The notes: generated by a model not told the origin, from the letters alone. DNA of 64,000 nucleotides from Candidatus Peregrinibacteria bacterium (GCA_014240275.1 JAAZXH010000008.1:54857-118856), one strand, 5' to 3'; numbered from the stretch's first letter, positions 48,694 to 59,437 are shown. Made by a program: numbers and translations.

Positions 48694-49689
48694 ATGGTCT
48701 ACCAAATCATCAGTATCCTATTAGCACTCATCCCTGCGATCCTTTGGGCAGCATATTTTATGAAACGCAGAGACCATAACTTCAAAACCTATTTTGGAGT
48801 CTTTTTGTTTGGATGTATTACAGCTATAGTCATACTTGGCTACCAAGTAGCTTACGTCAAAATCACAGACATCGAACCCAGCTTAAATTTTACACGATAC
48901 TTATACAACCTCATAAACCCTCTAGCCAATTATAGTTGGTTTGCCTTTACTATTATTTGGTTTGCTTCCAGCGAAGAAATCATCAAATTTCTCATCACCT
49001 ATATTGTAGACAAACGAAACCCAGAACTAATTATAACTATGGGAGATTCGTTAAAATTTGGGATACTAGCCGGACTAGCCTTTGCTTTTGGTGAAAACAT
49101 AGTCTATTACGCTAGAGGGTACAATAACACCTCAGGAGACCACAAATTCGTTTTTAATCTTTTTGTACAAAGATCACTACTAACTGTCTGTGGACATCTA
49201 GTCTGGAGCGGAATTATCGCTTATTTTTACGGCGTGAGCAAATTTGCCAAAGACATTCTAAGCTTCAAAAAATGGACCGGACATACCTTAGCCGTAAATG
49301 CCTACCAAAAATTCAAAAGAAACCGAATAATCTTTGGAGTAACACTAGCGTGTATCTTACATACCGGGTTTAACATCTTAGTTAATATTAAATTAGACAA
49401 AAACTTAAACATGGTACTTGCAATTGCAAGCATATTCATCGGATTCATATACCTCAACGTTCTACTAGAACAAAAAATAGGTAATTTAAAATTTAAATTG
49501 GCAGATAGGTACAAAGGGCTATTGGACCAAAGTTCCATTGATGTTATTTACGAATATATGGGGGATCAATTTAAAGCCGCAAAGTACGAAAACGTTTGTA
49601 AAATAGCTAAAAGGCTTTTAAGTCGAGAACCAGACAACAATGTGGCTCAAATATTTCTAGCTAAAGCAAACGATAAATTACAAAAATAA
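48694..49689 (+). CDS. PrsW-like intramembrane metalloprotease
   Basis: 'WFASSEEIIKFLITYIV', 'GILAGLAFAFGENIVYY', 'LLTVCGHLVWSGIIAYFYG', 'ACILHTGFNI'; multiple TMs. Confidence 0.8.
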   Translation: MVYQIISILLALIPAILWAAYFMKRRDHNFKTYFGVFLFGCITAIVILGYQVAYVKITDIEPSLNFTRYLYNLINPLANYSWFAFTIIWFASSEEIIKFLITYIVDKRNPELIITMGDSLKFGILAGLAFAFGENIVYYARGYNNTSGDHKFVFNLFVQRSLLTVCGHLVWSGIIAYFYGVSKFAKDILSFKKWTGHTLAVNAYQKFKRNRIIFGVTLACILHTGFNILVNIKLDKNLNMVLAIASIFIGFIYLNVLLEQKIGNLKFKLADRYKGLLDQSSIDVIYEYMGDQFKAAKYENVCKIAKRLLSREPDNNVAQIFLAKANDKLQK

Positions 49690-50613
49690 AATCGCACTGT
49701 AAACAAAAAACATCAAAATAAACACCCAACCTTGTGATCTAAGTAATTCAAAACGAGGTTTTTGAACTAAAAACAAAAACAGCAAAACCTTAGACCAAAA
49801 CATCCAGGCCAAGTCTATATTCCAAGCCATATTATATTCGATTGGCCTAAAGATTGCACCTAAACCTAATATAAAGCATAGGTTAAAAATATTAGAACCT
49901 ACTAAATTCCCAAGTAATAAATCCGAATGTTTTTTATGCAAAGCGACAATTGCAGTAAACAATTCTGGCAAAGAAGTTCCAAAGGCTACCATAGTTGCAG
50001 ATAAAAACCTTTTAGATAATCCAAAGTCAGTTGAAATTGCAACTATCGAATCTAAAACAAAATGTGAACCTAACAACAAAGCTGCAATACCAGACAGCAC
50101 AAATGCTAAAGAAGCACCTAATGAATAAATTTTAGGCTTTAAACCAGATTCAAAAATAGAAGGATGATACAAATAAACCGACCGTAAAAAATAAGCAAAC
50201 AAAAGTAATAAAATCACACCATCTGAAAAAGACAAAAGTTGAGTAGTGGTTCCAAAATCATTTAACAAAAAGACCAATATACCGGCTACCAGTATATTAA
50301 AAGGGATTTCTCGCTTAACTATTCTTTTAGCAAACACTACCTTAGCTAAAATGGCATACACACCAAGCACTAGAAAAATATTTAAAATAGAAGAAGCAAA
50401 AATAGCAATCATAGCAACTTCGTTTTCGTTCATAAAAACCGAACGTAAAATAACAGCTAACTCTGGAGCAGAAGTTCCAAAAGCCACAACCGTCAAACCT
50501 AAAACCACAGATGAGACTTTAAAACGTTTTCCTAAACTTAAAGATCCATCAATTAATAAGTTTGCCCCTTGCAACAACAAAATCAAACCGAAAACAAACA
50601 ACAAAAAACTCAT
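49678..50613 (-). CDS. Sodium/calcium exchanger family protein (YrbG-like)
   Basis: Two repeats 'LTVVAFGTSAPELAVIL' and 'ATMVAFGTSLPELFTAIVA...LLLGNLVGSNIFNL'. Confidence 0.92.
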   Translation of the reverse strand: MSFLLFVFGLILLLQGANLLIDGSLSLGKRFKVSSVVLGLTVVAFGTSAPELAVILRSVFMNENEVAMIAIFASSILNIFLVLGVYAILAKVVFAKRIVKREIPFNILVAGILVFLLNDFGTTTQLLSFSDGVILLLLFAYFLRSVYLYHPSIFESGLKPKIYSLGASLAFVLSGIAALLLGSHFVLDSIVAISTDFGLSKRFLSATMVAFGTSLPELFTAIVALHKKHSDLLLGNLVGSNIFNLCFILGLGAIFRPIEYNMAWNIDLAWMFWSKVLLFLFLVQKPRFELLRSQGWVFILMFFVYSAILFL

Positions 50614-50667
50614 AGTGGCAATTTAACTGATTTTATTATACACTAATGAAGACTTTTTACATGTATT

Positions 50668-51780
50668 ATGTCCAAAATTAAAATTGCAATCGTAACCGAC
50701 TGGCTGGTAAAAATTGGTGGAGCTGAAAAAGTCTTACTAGATATTTTAGAATGCTATCCAAATGCAGATATATACACAAGCGTTTACAACCCAAACCTCA
50801 AAGAATTTCACAACTACAATGTGATCACAAGCTACCTGCAAAAGATTCCTTTAGCTTATAAATTTTACAAACTGTTCTTTGGATGCATGCCAGGAGCTTT
50901 CGAAAACTTCAACTTTGACAAATACGACCTAGTTATAAATTCAAACTGGGCACTCTCGAAATGCATTCTCACAAAACCCAAAACTCTACATATTGCATAT
51001 ATGCACAATCCAACACGCTACCTATGGGCAGATGGAAAAGATTATTTTTTACGTTCCATGCCAAAAACCCTCTTTAACTTATTAAAACCAAGTCTTCATA
51101 AATTACGTAACTTAGACTTCTTAGCAAGCCGACGAATAGACAAAATTATATGTAACTCTTATACAGTCCAAAAAAGAATCCAGAAATACTATCGCTTAGA
51201 AAGCCAAGTTATCCACCCTGCCAGCGATACCAAATATGAAAAACTTAATCGCATTGAAAAAGGAGAGTACTATGTAGCACTCGGGCGACTCAAAGGATTC
51301 AAACGTTTTGATTTGATAATAAAGGCCTTTAATAAAAACGGCAAAAAACTCATAATAATAGGAGAAGGAGAAGAACGAGGACAACTCGAAAATCTAATTA
51401 CTAGTCAGAAGATTAAACTACTAGGGTACATTTCTGATAAGGCACGAAATGCCTACTTACAACATGCTAAAGGCATGATCTTTCCACAAGAAGAAGACTT
51501 TGGTATCACCATCGTAGACGCACTCATCAACGGCTGTCCAGTCATCGCTTATCAAAAAGGGGGAGCAACTGAAATATTAAACTCTAAATGTGGTATGTTT
51601 TTCAAAAATCAAACGTACAATGACCTAAATGAAACAATTACAAAATTTGAAAAAGTCAACTTCGACTCTGAGAAAATTCAAAATCAGGCTAAAAACTTCT
51701 GTCCAACAAGGTTTAAAAAAGAATTCCAAAAAATCGTCAACCAACTTTATGCCACACATCAAAAAAAACATAGTAATTGA
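50668..51780 (+). CDS. Glycosyltransferase family 4-like
   Basis: 'IVTDWLVKIGGAEKVLLDIL', 'IAYMHNPTRYLW', 'YYVALGRLKGFKRFDLIIKAF', 'FPQEEDFGITIVDALINGCPVIAYQKGGATEI'. Confidence 0.92.
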   Translation: MSKIKIAIVTDWLVKIGGAEKVLLDILECYPNADIYTSVYNPNLKEFHNYNVITSYLQKIPLAYKFYKLFFGCMPGAFENFNFDKYDLVINSNWALSKCILTKPKTLHIAYMHNPTRYLWADGKDYFLRSMPKTLFNLLKPSLHKLRNLDFLASRRIDKIICNSYTVQKRIQKYYRLESQVIHPASDTKYEKLNRIEKGEYYVALGRLKGFKRFDLIIKAFNKNGKKLIIIGEGEERGQLENLITSQKIKLLGYISDKARNAYLQHAKGMIFPQEEDFGITIVDALINGCPVIAYQKGGATEILNSKCGMFFKNQTYNDLNETITKFEKVNFDSEKIQNQAKNFCPTRFKKEFQKIVNQLYATHQKKHSN

Positions 51781-52768
51781 CCTGCGTCCAATACAAAAAT
51801 TCCAAGATAATGGCGTTTGTATATCACAAAAGCATTTGATAAATCAGCTATTAAAGGACCATAGCCACAAAGCCAATTTTTACTTGTTTTCTAGCGGCAA
51901 ACAAAAACCTCTGATTAAATTTAAAGGAAGGTTTCAACATAAACACATTTTTTTACCAAACAAAATATTAACCTTACTATTTAAATTCAAAATAATTGAA
52001 CTCAATCATTTTTTTAAAAAAACAATTCATAGCTATTATTGCCCAGACCTCAGACTAGTAAACCTTGGAGAAAACTGCAAACACATTCAATACATCCATG
52101 ATCTAGCTTTTACTAAATTCAAAGAAAGCTTAAGCCTTAAAAGCAAAATTCATTATTGGCTTTTAAACTTCACTCAATTCACAAAATCAATAGATAATAT
52201 CTTAACCAATTCCAACTTCAGTAAACAAGAAATTCAAAAAAAATGTACAAATCAAAAAATTAAAATCATTAAACTAGGGTTCCCAAAAGTCAAAACAACA
52301 ACATCAAACGCTAAAAAAAATGGGTTTATTTGCATAAACTCTTTACACAAACGCAAAGCTTTTGAAAAAATCATAGAATTCAACAACAAGCTAAATCTCT
52401 CAAAAGAACCTATCAATATCTACGGAGTACAAGAAAAAAACTTTAAAAGAATACAAACAATCAAAGCCGAAAACATTTCCTTCCATGGTCATTTACCAGA
52501 AAAAGACAAAGCTCAAACCATAAAAGAGCATAAGGCCCTACTATACTTTAGCCATTACGAAGGATTTGGACTTCCAATTTTAGAAGCACTCAACTTAAAA
52601 GTGCCAGTAATTAGCAACACAAACCCCACCTTCAAAGAGTTACATAAGCAACAAATAAACTACATAGAATCACTTAAAAATCTAGATAACTTAAAAATTG
52701 GCGAAAATAAATATAAAAACCAACTAAAAAAAGCCGCTAGACAACTATGGAAGCAAATAACTTGCTAA
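51749..52768 (+). CDS. Glycosyltransferase family 4-like
   Basis: 'VIDLRPIQKFQDNGVCI', 'YIHDLAFTKFKE', 'LTNSNFSKQEI', 'LYFSHYEGFGLPILEALNLKVPVISNTNPTFKEL'; Met at 51749 chosen over the track start. Confidence 0.82.
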   Translation: MPHIKKNIVIDLRPIQKFQDNGVCISQKHLINQLLKDHSHKANFYLFSSGKQKPLIKFKGRFQHKHIFLPNKILTLLFKFKIIELNHFFKKTIHSYYCPDLRLVNLGENCKHIQYIHDLAFTKFKESLSLKSKIHYWLLNFTQFTKSIDNILTNSNFSKQEIQKKCTNQKIKIIKLGFPKVKTTTSNAKKNGFICINSLHKRKAFEKIIEFNNKLNLSKEPINIYGVQEKNFKRIQTIKAENISFHGHLPEKDKAQTIKEHKALLYFSHYEGFGLPILEALNLKVPVISNTNPTFKELHKQQINYIESLKNLDNLKIGENKYKNQLKKAARQLWKQITC

Positions 52769-52816
52769 AAACAGATGGTTGTGTTACAATATTTAGATAA
52801 CTTTAATTAAACATAA

Positions 52817-55216
52817 ATGTCAAAATCATTTAAAACAAAAATCCTAACACTATTAATTGCAGTATTTATACCAAGTGTTGTATATTTTGGAATATTTTCA
52901 GCCAACCAAAATGCATTGCAAGGTAGACTCAGCTTAAATAGCTTATACAGTTCGATTCCAGATGATTTCTACAACGAAGAACAATCATTTTGCCCAGGAT
53001 ACGAAATGGACTTCATTGAATACATCAATAATAAAAGCCAAGCTAAAAAAATTAGACTCATTGATAATTTAGAGGAAATAGCAGGATTTGATATTGCAAG
53101 CCTGAACCTACCTGACAACGTAAAAAATGAAGACTACAAACTAAGCTACAATGAGATCCAAAAGCTTTGGGCAATACATACCGGAAGATGTAACGAGGAA
53201 GTAATTAACAACGACCTTTTACTACCAGCAATAGAAAGTGAACTAGACAATTATGAATCTCAACTCAATACACAAATTATTACACCAGAAAAACTTATGG
53301 ATTATTTTCGTACAGTAGCTGATCCTGCAACGGACCTACCTGAAGAGGAAGTAGCCAATGGAGCAAAATTATTTGATAACTTTATCATCAAATCAAATCT
53401 CAGAGCTTCATGTCTAATAAACTTAAGTCATAATAGTGATTTTGGAAATGATAAAAATTATCAAGACGATTGTTTAGACCAAAGCACACAAATCAACTTT
53501 AACGAAAAACTTGAACTAGACTTTAAGTTTGCAGAACAAAATGAAGTGCAATTCTTTTCAATGGTAACGGGCCTAGACAACACAGACATAGCAATGAAAA
53601 ACCTAATAACCGAAGATAACTTTAATGCAACTTTAAAAGACAATATACCAGCAGGACGAAATTTATCAGAAAATTTTGAATGTGAAAACGAATGCGAAAA
53701 TAAGAACCTCGTATACATCAGCATCATAGGTGATAAAACACAACTTACAAATCGTCAAACAAAAATAGCAAGCGAAGAAGATCGTGCACCAAGCATTGAT
53801 ACCATAAATAAAACATACACTAACTTGACAGTTTACATTCTTGCAGCTAAAAAAGGAGATTCAGCAGAAAACCCAAGCACATCAGAAATTTCTGAAGACT
53901 TATTAAAAGACGTAAATATCACCTGTGAATCTAATCAGCTAGACATTGAAACTACTTGTGCATTTCAAATTCCTGTTAACACAACTATTCCAAATGGACT
54001 AAAACTATTTATTGGCAACGATAGAGCAATATATTTACCAAACAACTCCTCAAGAATTTGTGAGGCTGATTCAGACAACCCACGTAATATTATTTGTGAA
54101 AGAGTTAAAACCTACGACCAATCTGGTGAAAACAAAATCTCGTTTATCTTAAACTCTAGACTAATCCCAAGCACAAACACTATTATATTAGGAAGTGATA
54201 ACGAATCAAATAAAATTGAAATTTACAGAGATTCTAAAGTAAGACAAGGGGAAAAACAAGAAATTAAAGTAGAATTCAATCATAGCAAAGATCTTAAATT
54301 TGCAAAAATCCTAGTTTGTAACTCAGAAAAATGTGACAATGAATACAAAACAAGTATCTTCAGCTACTGTCACGAAGACTTTTCAAGAGCCAATCAAGCA
54401 TGTAATACAATTGAAGAAAGCGATGAATATTACGAAACACCAGAAACAGAAAGATTAACTTTAGAAACCTTCAATCTAGCTCCAGATGACTACTATATTA
54501 TTGTAGTAACCTATGATAAAGACGAAAACCGAGATTCTAAAACTAAACACTTCACAGTTCGACCAGCTAGAAACCGTGGTACAGGACTCACTCAAGTTTC
54601 TCCTATCCCAACAATTCCAGCTTGTAGTAAATACTTTGTAGATATGTTACCAAACGACCCATTATGTTTACAAGCAACTCTCCTTAGAGAAAGAAACATT
54701 TTCATGGGACAAGAAATCAACGGTCAACGGTACGCAAATCTAAAACAACCAATCAACAGAGCTGAATTCTTTGCAGTGTCATCTAGACTCTACCAATTAC
54801 CAAACATTCCAGCTAACCCTCAAAACCTAGCAAGATACAATGACCTTAACCCAGCAATGATATCAGACCCTAATAATAACTGGTGGTTAAGTCCACTTGG
54901 ACAATTAAGCCAAGCTGGAATTGTTACAGGATATCAAGATGGTAGCATTCGTCCATTTGCAGAAATCACCCAAGCTGAATTAGCCAAAGTTACAGGTCTT
55001 TCATTAAAACTCATCAATCCAATGTCATTAAATCCACAAATCAAACCATGGCACTTACCAGTAACTCAACAACTTGGAGCACAAGGGATTATCTTTAATC
55101 CAGACGTAAAAGCACTAAGAGCTGATGCAGTTCATATTATTAGCCAAAGTATTATTGCAGCTGAAAGAACACCAACCTCAGCACCATACAATCAATATCA
55201 GCAAGAAGGCTTCTAA
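52817..55216 (+). CDS. Secreted S-layer homology (SLH) domain protein
   Basis: Signal peptide; C-term 'QPINRAEFFAVSSRLYQLPN', 'WWLSPLGQLSQAGIVTGYQDGSIRPFAEITQAELAKVTGL'. Confidence 0.8.
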   Translation: MSKSFKTKILTLLIAVFIPSVVYFGIFSANQNALQGRLSLNSLYSSIPDDFYNEEQSFCPGYEMDFIEYINNKSQAKKIRLIDNLEEIAGFDIASLNLPDNVKNEDYKLSYNEIQKLWAIHTGRCNEEVINNDLLLPAIESELDNYESQLNTQIITPEKLMDYFRTVADPATDLPEEEVANGAKLFDNFIIKSNLRASCLINLSHNSDFGNDKNYQDDCLDQSTQINFNEKLELDFKFAEQNEVQFFSMVTGLDNTDIAMKNLITEDNFNATLKDNIPAGRNLSENFECENECENKNLVYISIIGDKTQLTNRQTKIASEEDRAPSIDTINKTYTNLTVYILAAKKGDSAENPSTSEISEDLLKDVNITCESNQLDIETTCAFQIPVNTTIPNGLKLFIGNDRAIYLPNNSSRICEADSDNPRNIICERVKTYDQSGENKISFILNSRLIPSTNTIILGSDNESNKIEIYRDSKVRQGEKQEIKVEFNHSKDLKFAKILVCNSEKCDNEYKTSIFSYCHEDFSRANQACNTIEESDEYYETPETERLTLETFNLAPDDYYIIVVTYDKDENRDSKTKHFTVRPARNRGTGLTQVSPIPTIPACSKYFVDMLPNDPLCLQATLLRERNIFMGQEINGQRYANLKQPINRAEFFAVSSRLYQLPNIPANPQNLARYNDLNPAMISDPNNNWWLSPLGQLSQAGIVTGYQDGSIRPFAEITQAELAKVTGLSLKLINPMSLNPQIKPWHLPVTQQLGAQGIIFNPDVKALRADAVHIISQSIIAAERTPTSAPYNQYQQEGF

Positions 55217-55223
55217 AAAGAGC

Positions 55224-55252
55224 TTGACAAAAAAACAAAAAAATATTAAAGT
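55224..55252 (+). promoter_or_regulatory. Putative promoter (TTGACA-17-TAAAGT)
   Basis: TTGACA 55224-55229, TAAAGT 55247-55252. Confidence 0.55.
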
Positions 55253-55283
55253 TGGTACCTTAAGCAATTAACTACCAACTTTT

Positions 55284-58031
55284 ATGTTTAAGTTCAATAC
55301 TATCAAAATTACAGCTGCAGCTCTATGTGCAATCATAGTCTCAAGCCTAGCAGTTGTAGCCGGTCCTACAAATTACGAAGACACTCTCAAAATGTCAGGA
55401 GCATCAAACAATGCCATACAACATAACCAAGAGCTAGTTTTTATTAATGATGTAAACCACATTAATATCAAAGAGATCAGTCTCTACAATCCGACCCTAG
55501 ACGAAATCGTTGTACACGTTCAACAAACTCTAAAAAATCCTTTTTCTTATAAAGGAAAATATGAAGTTCGTATCCCAGCAATGTCTGAACAAAAATTACC
55601 ATTCAAGTTTCACCCAAGCTTCAAAGGTAAATACACAGCAAGCGTTAATCTTGTAAATAAAAGCCATAATTCACGTTCAACTTTACATCTAACGGGATAC
55701 ACAAGTGACTCAGTACCTTTCCCAATTAGTGTCAGTAACGAAAAAATTGACTTTGAAAACCAAGTACAAGGAAGCACTGCTACTGAAAACCTATCAATTC
55801 AAAACTTAAGTAACGAAGAACAAACAGTACAAATTCAATCTAGCAATTCACTATTTAGCACACCGGAAATAGTTACAATTGCGGCCTTAGACACTCAACA
55901 AGTAGCTATCAATCTTAATACCAACACAACAGGCCAGTACAATGGGCAACTAGATATAAGCCTAATTCAAGAAGACGAAACTCTTAGCGAAACAAAATTT
56001 ATAGTAGAACTAAATGCAAAAGTTATTGCTCAACCAGCAATTAAACAAGCTAATTTTGAAATTTCAAACAAGAACCTTAATTTTCAAACTCAAGTTGGAA
56101 TCGAAACTATGAAAGTTATCAAAATCAAAAATACAGGTAATACAGAACTCAAACTTGCCTTAGAAACTGAAAACCCAGAAGTAAACGTAACATACCCAAA
56201 AACATTACAAGCCAATGAAACTAAATCAATAAAAGTTACGTTTGCTCCAAGCTATAACCGTACCGAAAATAGCAAATTAAACTTCCTACACAACGCTGCA
56301 GCAGACAAAGAATTAGCAATCAATCTTAACCTAGTAAGCTACGGTGGGGAAAAACAACAAAGCAAAACTAAAATAAAATTCGATAAAAAAATCTATAAAG
56401 CTACCCGTAACAACCGAGGTACATTCAAACTAAATTCAAACCATCCTGCACTAATAAACGTTCAAATCAAAAAAGATGGTATGGTAGTTAAAAACTTAGG
56501 AATCTACGAACTAGAAGCCAATCAAGACAAAACAATCTACTGGAACGGTCGTGACGAAAGAAACAGTCTAGTAACCAACGATACCTACATGTTAGTAGCT
56601 CAAGGTATGAATTCTGAAGACAATTTCACACACTCAGCTCAAATCAAAACAAATTTTGGAAAACCTAAATACCAAACTACCAACAAAATTGCAAACGTAG
56701 TATACCAAAATAAAAAATACTATAAAAACTTCTCTCAAAATATTCATCTAGCATCACTTGAAACAGTTTGCCAAGGTAGAGTCTATATCAATATTACAAT
56801 TTACGACATCAACACTGATTACAAACTAAAAGTTCCACACCAACAATGTCAACAGTTACTACACTTACAAATCCCAGACTTCTTAAATGAAGGACAATAC
56901 AGATATAAAATCGAATTAAGACAAAAACACTTAGTACAAAATATCAACGGTAGCTTAAACATCATCAATGTAAACAACACAGTTTCAAATATACATTTCG
57001 ATACTAATCAAGAAGTCCAAGCTGGTGCCTTTGAAGCCAGCCTGAGCCAAAACATAGCAAACACAGAACAAGACTTATACGTAAGTTTTCAAAACTACAA
57101 ACACGGCTATGTAAATGCTAAAATCAGTGGTAAAAACTTAAATAAAGACTTACACATAGCTCGTTTCCAACCCTTTGCATCTGGAGAACACAGAAACGCC
57201 CTTAAAGTCAAGAAACAAAGCCTTAAACCAGGTATCTACACATTAGAATTAGACCTACTACAAGATAATGTTAAATTAACTAAATCTATTGAGTTCATTA
57301 TCATCGAACAAACTCCACAAAGCCAAACTTATGGCTTTTTTGACACCTTTGGGAATCAAGACTGTGGAGAATACTCAGACATTAATCAGAACGATAATTT
57401 TTGTAAGAAAATTCAATTCGCAAACCAACAAAACTTAGTTAGTCAAAATTCAGAATATAAACCAAATCAAAACCTAAAAAGAGCCGAAGCTGCAGCTCTA
57501 ACAATCCGTCTATTGGGAGTTCAACCCCGTGGATACTCTAAGGTTTTAGATTCAAATCTTGGATACAGTGATTTAAACATCAACGCTTGGTACATGCCAT
57601 ACATGAAAATGATCATCAAAAGCAACACCGTTAATCAAGCAGAAAACTCAGATTTCGTACGCAGAATTCTACAAGGTTATCCAGACCAAACTATGCGCCC
57701 AGAAAACTCTATTAATAGAGCTGAATTTTACAAAATTTTCTTTGAAGCTGCCAAAAACTCTAAAATGGTTACATTAAATTTAAATATCGACTACAACACA
57801 GAAGTAGCACCATTTAAAGATACTCCAATTAACAAAGATACTCGCTGGTACCTTCCATATGCAGAAATTGTTAAAAACAACTTATCTGGAACCGATTTTG
57901 CAAGACTTTACTTTAAGTCTCAAGATTTAAACAACAGCTTTGCGAAATTCCAACCTTACAAAAAAATAACTCGTAAAGAAGTAATCGACCTAATTTACAC
58001 CCTAGCTGAATTAAATCTAATTAACTTCTAG
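55284..58031 (+). CDS. Secreted ASH/Ig-like repeat protein with FlgD-like segment and SLH region
   Basis: Signal peptide; 'SNKNLNFQTQVGIETMKVIKIKNTGNTELKLALETENPEV', 'NQDKTIYWNGRDERNSLVTNDTYMLVAQG', 'RRILQGYPDQTMRPENSINRAEFYKIFFEAA'. Confidence 0.8.
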   Translation: MFKFNTIKITAAALCAIIVSSLAVVAGPTNYEDTLKMSGASNNAIQHNQELVFINDVNHINIKEISLYNPTLDEIVVHVQQTLKNPFSYKGKYEVRIPAMSEQKLPFKFHPSFKGKYTASVNLVNKSHNSRSTLHLTGYTSDSVPFPISVSNEKIDFENQVQGSTATENLSIQNLSNEEQTVQIQSSNSLFSTPEIVTIAALDTQQVAINLNTNTTGQYNGQLDISLIQEDETLSETKFIVELNAKVIAQPAIKQANFEISNKNLNFQTQVGIETMKVIKIKNTGNTELKLALETENPEVNVTYPKTLQANETKSIKVTFAPSYNRTENSKLNFLHNAAADKELAINLNLVSYGGEKQQSKTKIKFDKKIYKATRNNRGTFKLNSNHPALINVQIKKDGMVVKNLGIYELEANQDKTIYWNGRDERNSLVTNDTYMLVAQGMNSEDNFTHSAQIKTNFGKPKYQTTNKIANVVYQNKKYYKNFSQNIHLASLETVCQGRVYINITIYDINTDYKLKVPHQQCQQLLHLQIPDFLNEGQYRYKIELRQKHLVQNINGSLNIINVNNTVSNIHFDTNQEVQAGAFEASLSQNIANTEQDLYVSFQNYKHGYVNAKISGKNLNKDLHIARFQPFASGEHRNALKVKKQSLKPGIYTLELDLLQDNVKLTKSIEFIIIEQTPQSQTYGFFDTFGNQDCGEYSDINQNDNFCKKIQFANQQNLVSQNSEYKPNQNLKRAEAAALTIRLLGVQPRGYSKVLDSNLGYSDLNINAWYMPYMKMIIKSNTVNQAENSDFVRRILQGYPDQTMRPENSINRAEFYKIFFEAAKNSKMVTLNLNIDYNTEVAPFKDTPINKDTRWYLPYAEIVKNNLSGTDFARLYFKSQDLNNSFAKFQPYKKITRKEVIDLIYTLAELNLINF

Positions 58032-59340
58032 ATTTCTTAGTCGAACTAAATTCAAATTTTACAGGGGTGCCTACCAAGTCATAGGCATCTCTTATTTGAT
58101 TTTCAATATACCTACGATAACTAAAATGTACCTTAGAGTGATCATTACAAGAAATCAAAAAGGTTGGTGGATTTTGATCAACTTGAGAAATAAACTTTAT
58201 CTTAACATCAGCTGGCAAAGGATGCTCCAGCAATAGTTTTGCTAATAATAAATTTAGATCACGGGTTTTGAATTTTTGCCTTCGTCTTTTAAAAATTTCT
58301 GAAGACAAACGTAAAATTTGCTCAACATTAGTTCCAGTTTTAGCAGAAACAAAAACCAACGGGGCATATTTTGCAAAACCTAAACGTGCTCGTAATAGAC
58401 CCATAATCCGATTTTTTTGCTGAGGCTTAACTAAATCTGCTTTATTCACCACAATAATAACTCCTTTATAAGCCTGTAATACAAAATCACAAACTCTTAA
58501 ATCTTGCTTAGCTGGATCTTCAGTAGCATCAAACACACAAACTGCAATATCAGCAATTGCTAGGGCTTTTAACGAACGCATTACCGATAACCTTTCAATA
58601 AATTCGGCGTTTCTTTTTTTAGCTCTACGAATTCCAGCGGTATCTACTAAATGAAAAGACTCACCTTCAAATTCAAAAGGAATACTAACTGCATCACGAG
58701 TAGTACCCGAAACATTTGAAACCAAAACTTTGTCCTCTTTTAAAACTTTATTCATCAAAGAAGATTTACCAACATTCGGACGACCCAAAAAGGCAACTCG
58801 AATAGCATCATCCAATTCATCCTTTTCAATAACATTAAACTGTCGTACAGCCTTTTTTACTAAACCATACAATTCTTCAATACCGCGTTTTTGAATAGCT
58901 GAAACCTTCAAAGGGTCTCCAAAACCAAGCTCATAAAGGTCATAAACGTAGTTCTCACTAACTGATCTATCACACTTGTTAGCAACTAAAATAACTTGCT
59001 TATTTTGCGTCCGTAGTAATTCAGCAGCAGCATAATCATCAGCCGTTAAGGGTTTAGAAACGTCTATCACAAACAAAACTAAATCTGCTTCATCAATAGC
59101 TAATTGGGTTTGCTTTTGAATATTAGCTTCTAATTCATCTTCTAAGTCTACACCTAGATCTAAACCAGCCGTATCACATAAAATAGCTTTTTTAGAATCA
59201 AAGTCAATTAACTCCAAAACTCTATCACGGGTAGTGCCTGAAACATCAGTAGTAATTGCAATTCTTCTACCAATCAAACGATTAAACAATGAACTTTTTC
59301 CACTATTAGGTCTTCCAACCAAAGCAATAACAGGATACAT
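58021..59340 (-). CDS. der: GTPase Der (EngA)
   Basis: Two G domains 'GRPNSGKSSLFNRLIGRRIAITTDVSGTTRD' and 'GRPNVGKSSLMNKVLKEDKVLVSNVSGTTRDAVS', KH-like C-term. Confidence 0.97.
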   Translation of the reverse strand: MYPVIALVGRPNSGKSSLFNRLIGRRIAITTDVSGTTRDRVLELIDFDSKKAILCDTAGLDLGVDLEDELEANIQKQTQLAIDEADLVLFVIDVSKPLTADDYAAAELLRTQNKQVILVANKCDRSVSENYVYDLYELGFGDPLKVSAIQKRGIEELYGLVKKAVRQFNVIEKDELDDAIRVAFLGRPNVGKSSLMNKVLKEDKVLVSNVSGTTRDAVSIPFEFEGESFHLVDTAGIRRAKKRNAEFIERLSVMRSLKALAIADIAVCVFDATEDPAKQDLRVCDFVLQAYKGVIIVVNKADLVKPQQKNRIMGLLRARLGFAKYAPLVFVSAKTGTNVEQILRLSSEIFKRRRQKFKTRDLNLLLAKLLLEHPLPADVKIKFISQVDQNPPTFLISCNDHSKVHFSYRRYIENQIRDAYDLVGTPVKFEFSSTKKSRS

Positions 59341-59413
59341 AAAATATAATTAACGCTCTAAGTCTAGCAAAAATAAGCAAAAAAACAAGTTAGAAATAAA
59401 AAAGGTTTTGTGG

Positions 59414-59419
59414 TATAAT
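59414..59419 (+). promoter_or_regulatory. Extended -10 element (TGGTATAAT)
   Basis: TG-G-TATAAT with TATAAT at 59414-59419, 19 nt before the ATG at 59438. Confidence 0.6.
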
Positions 59420-59437
59420 AAATGTGTAAGCTAGAAT

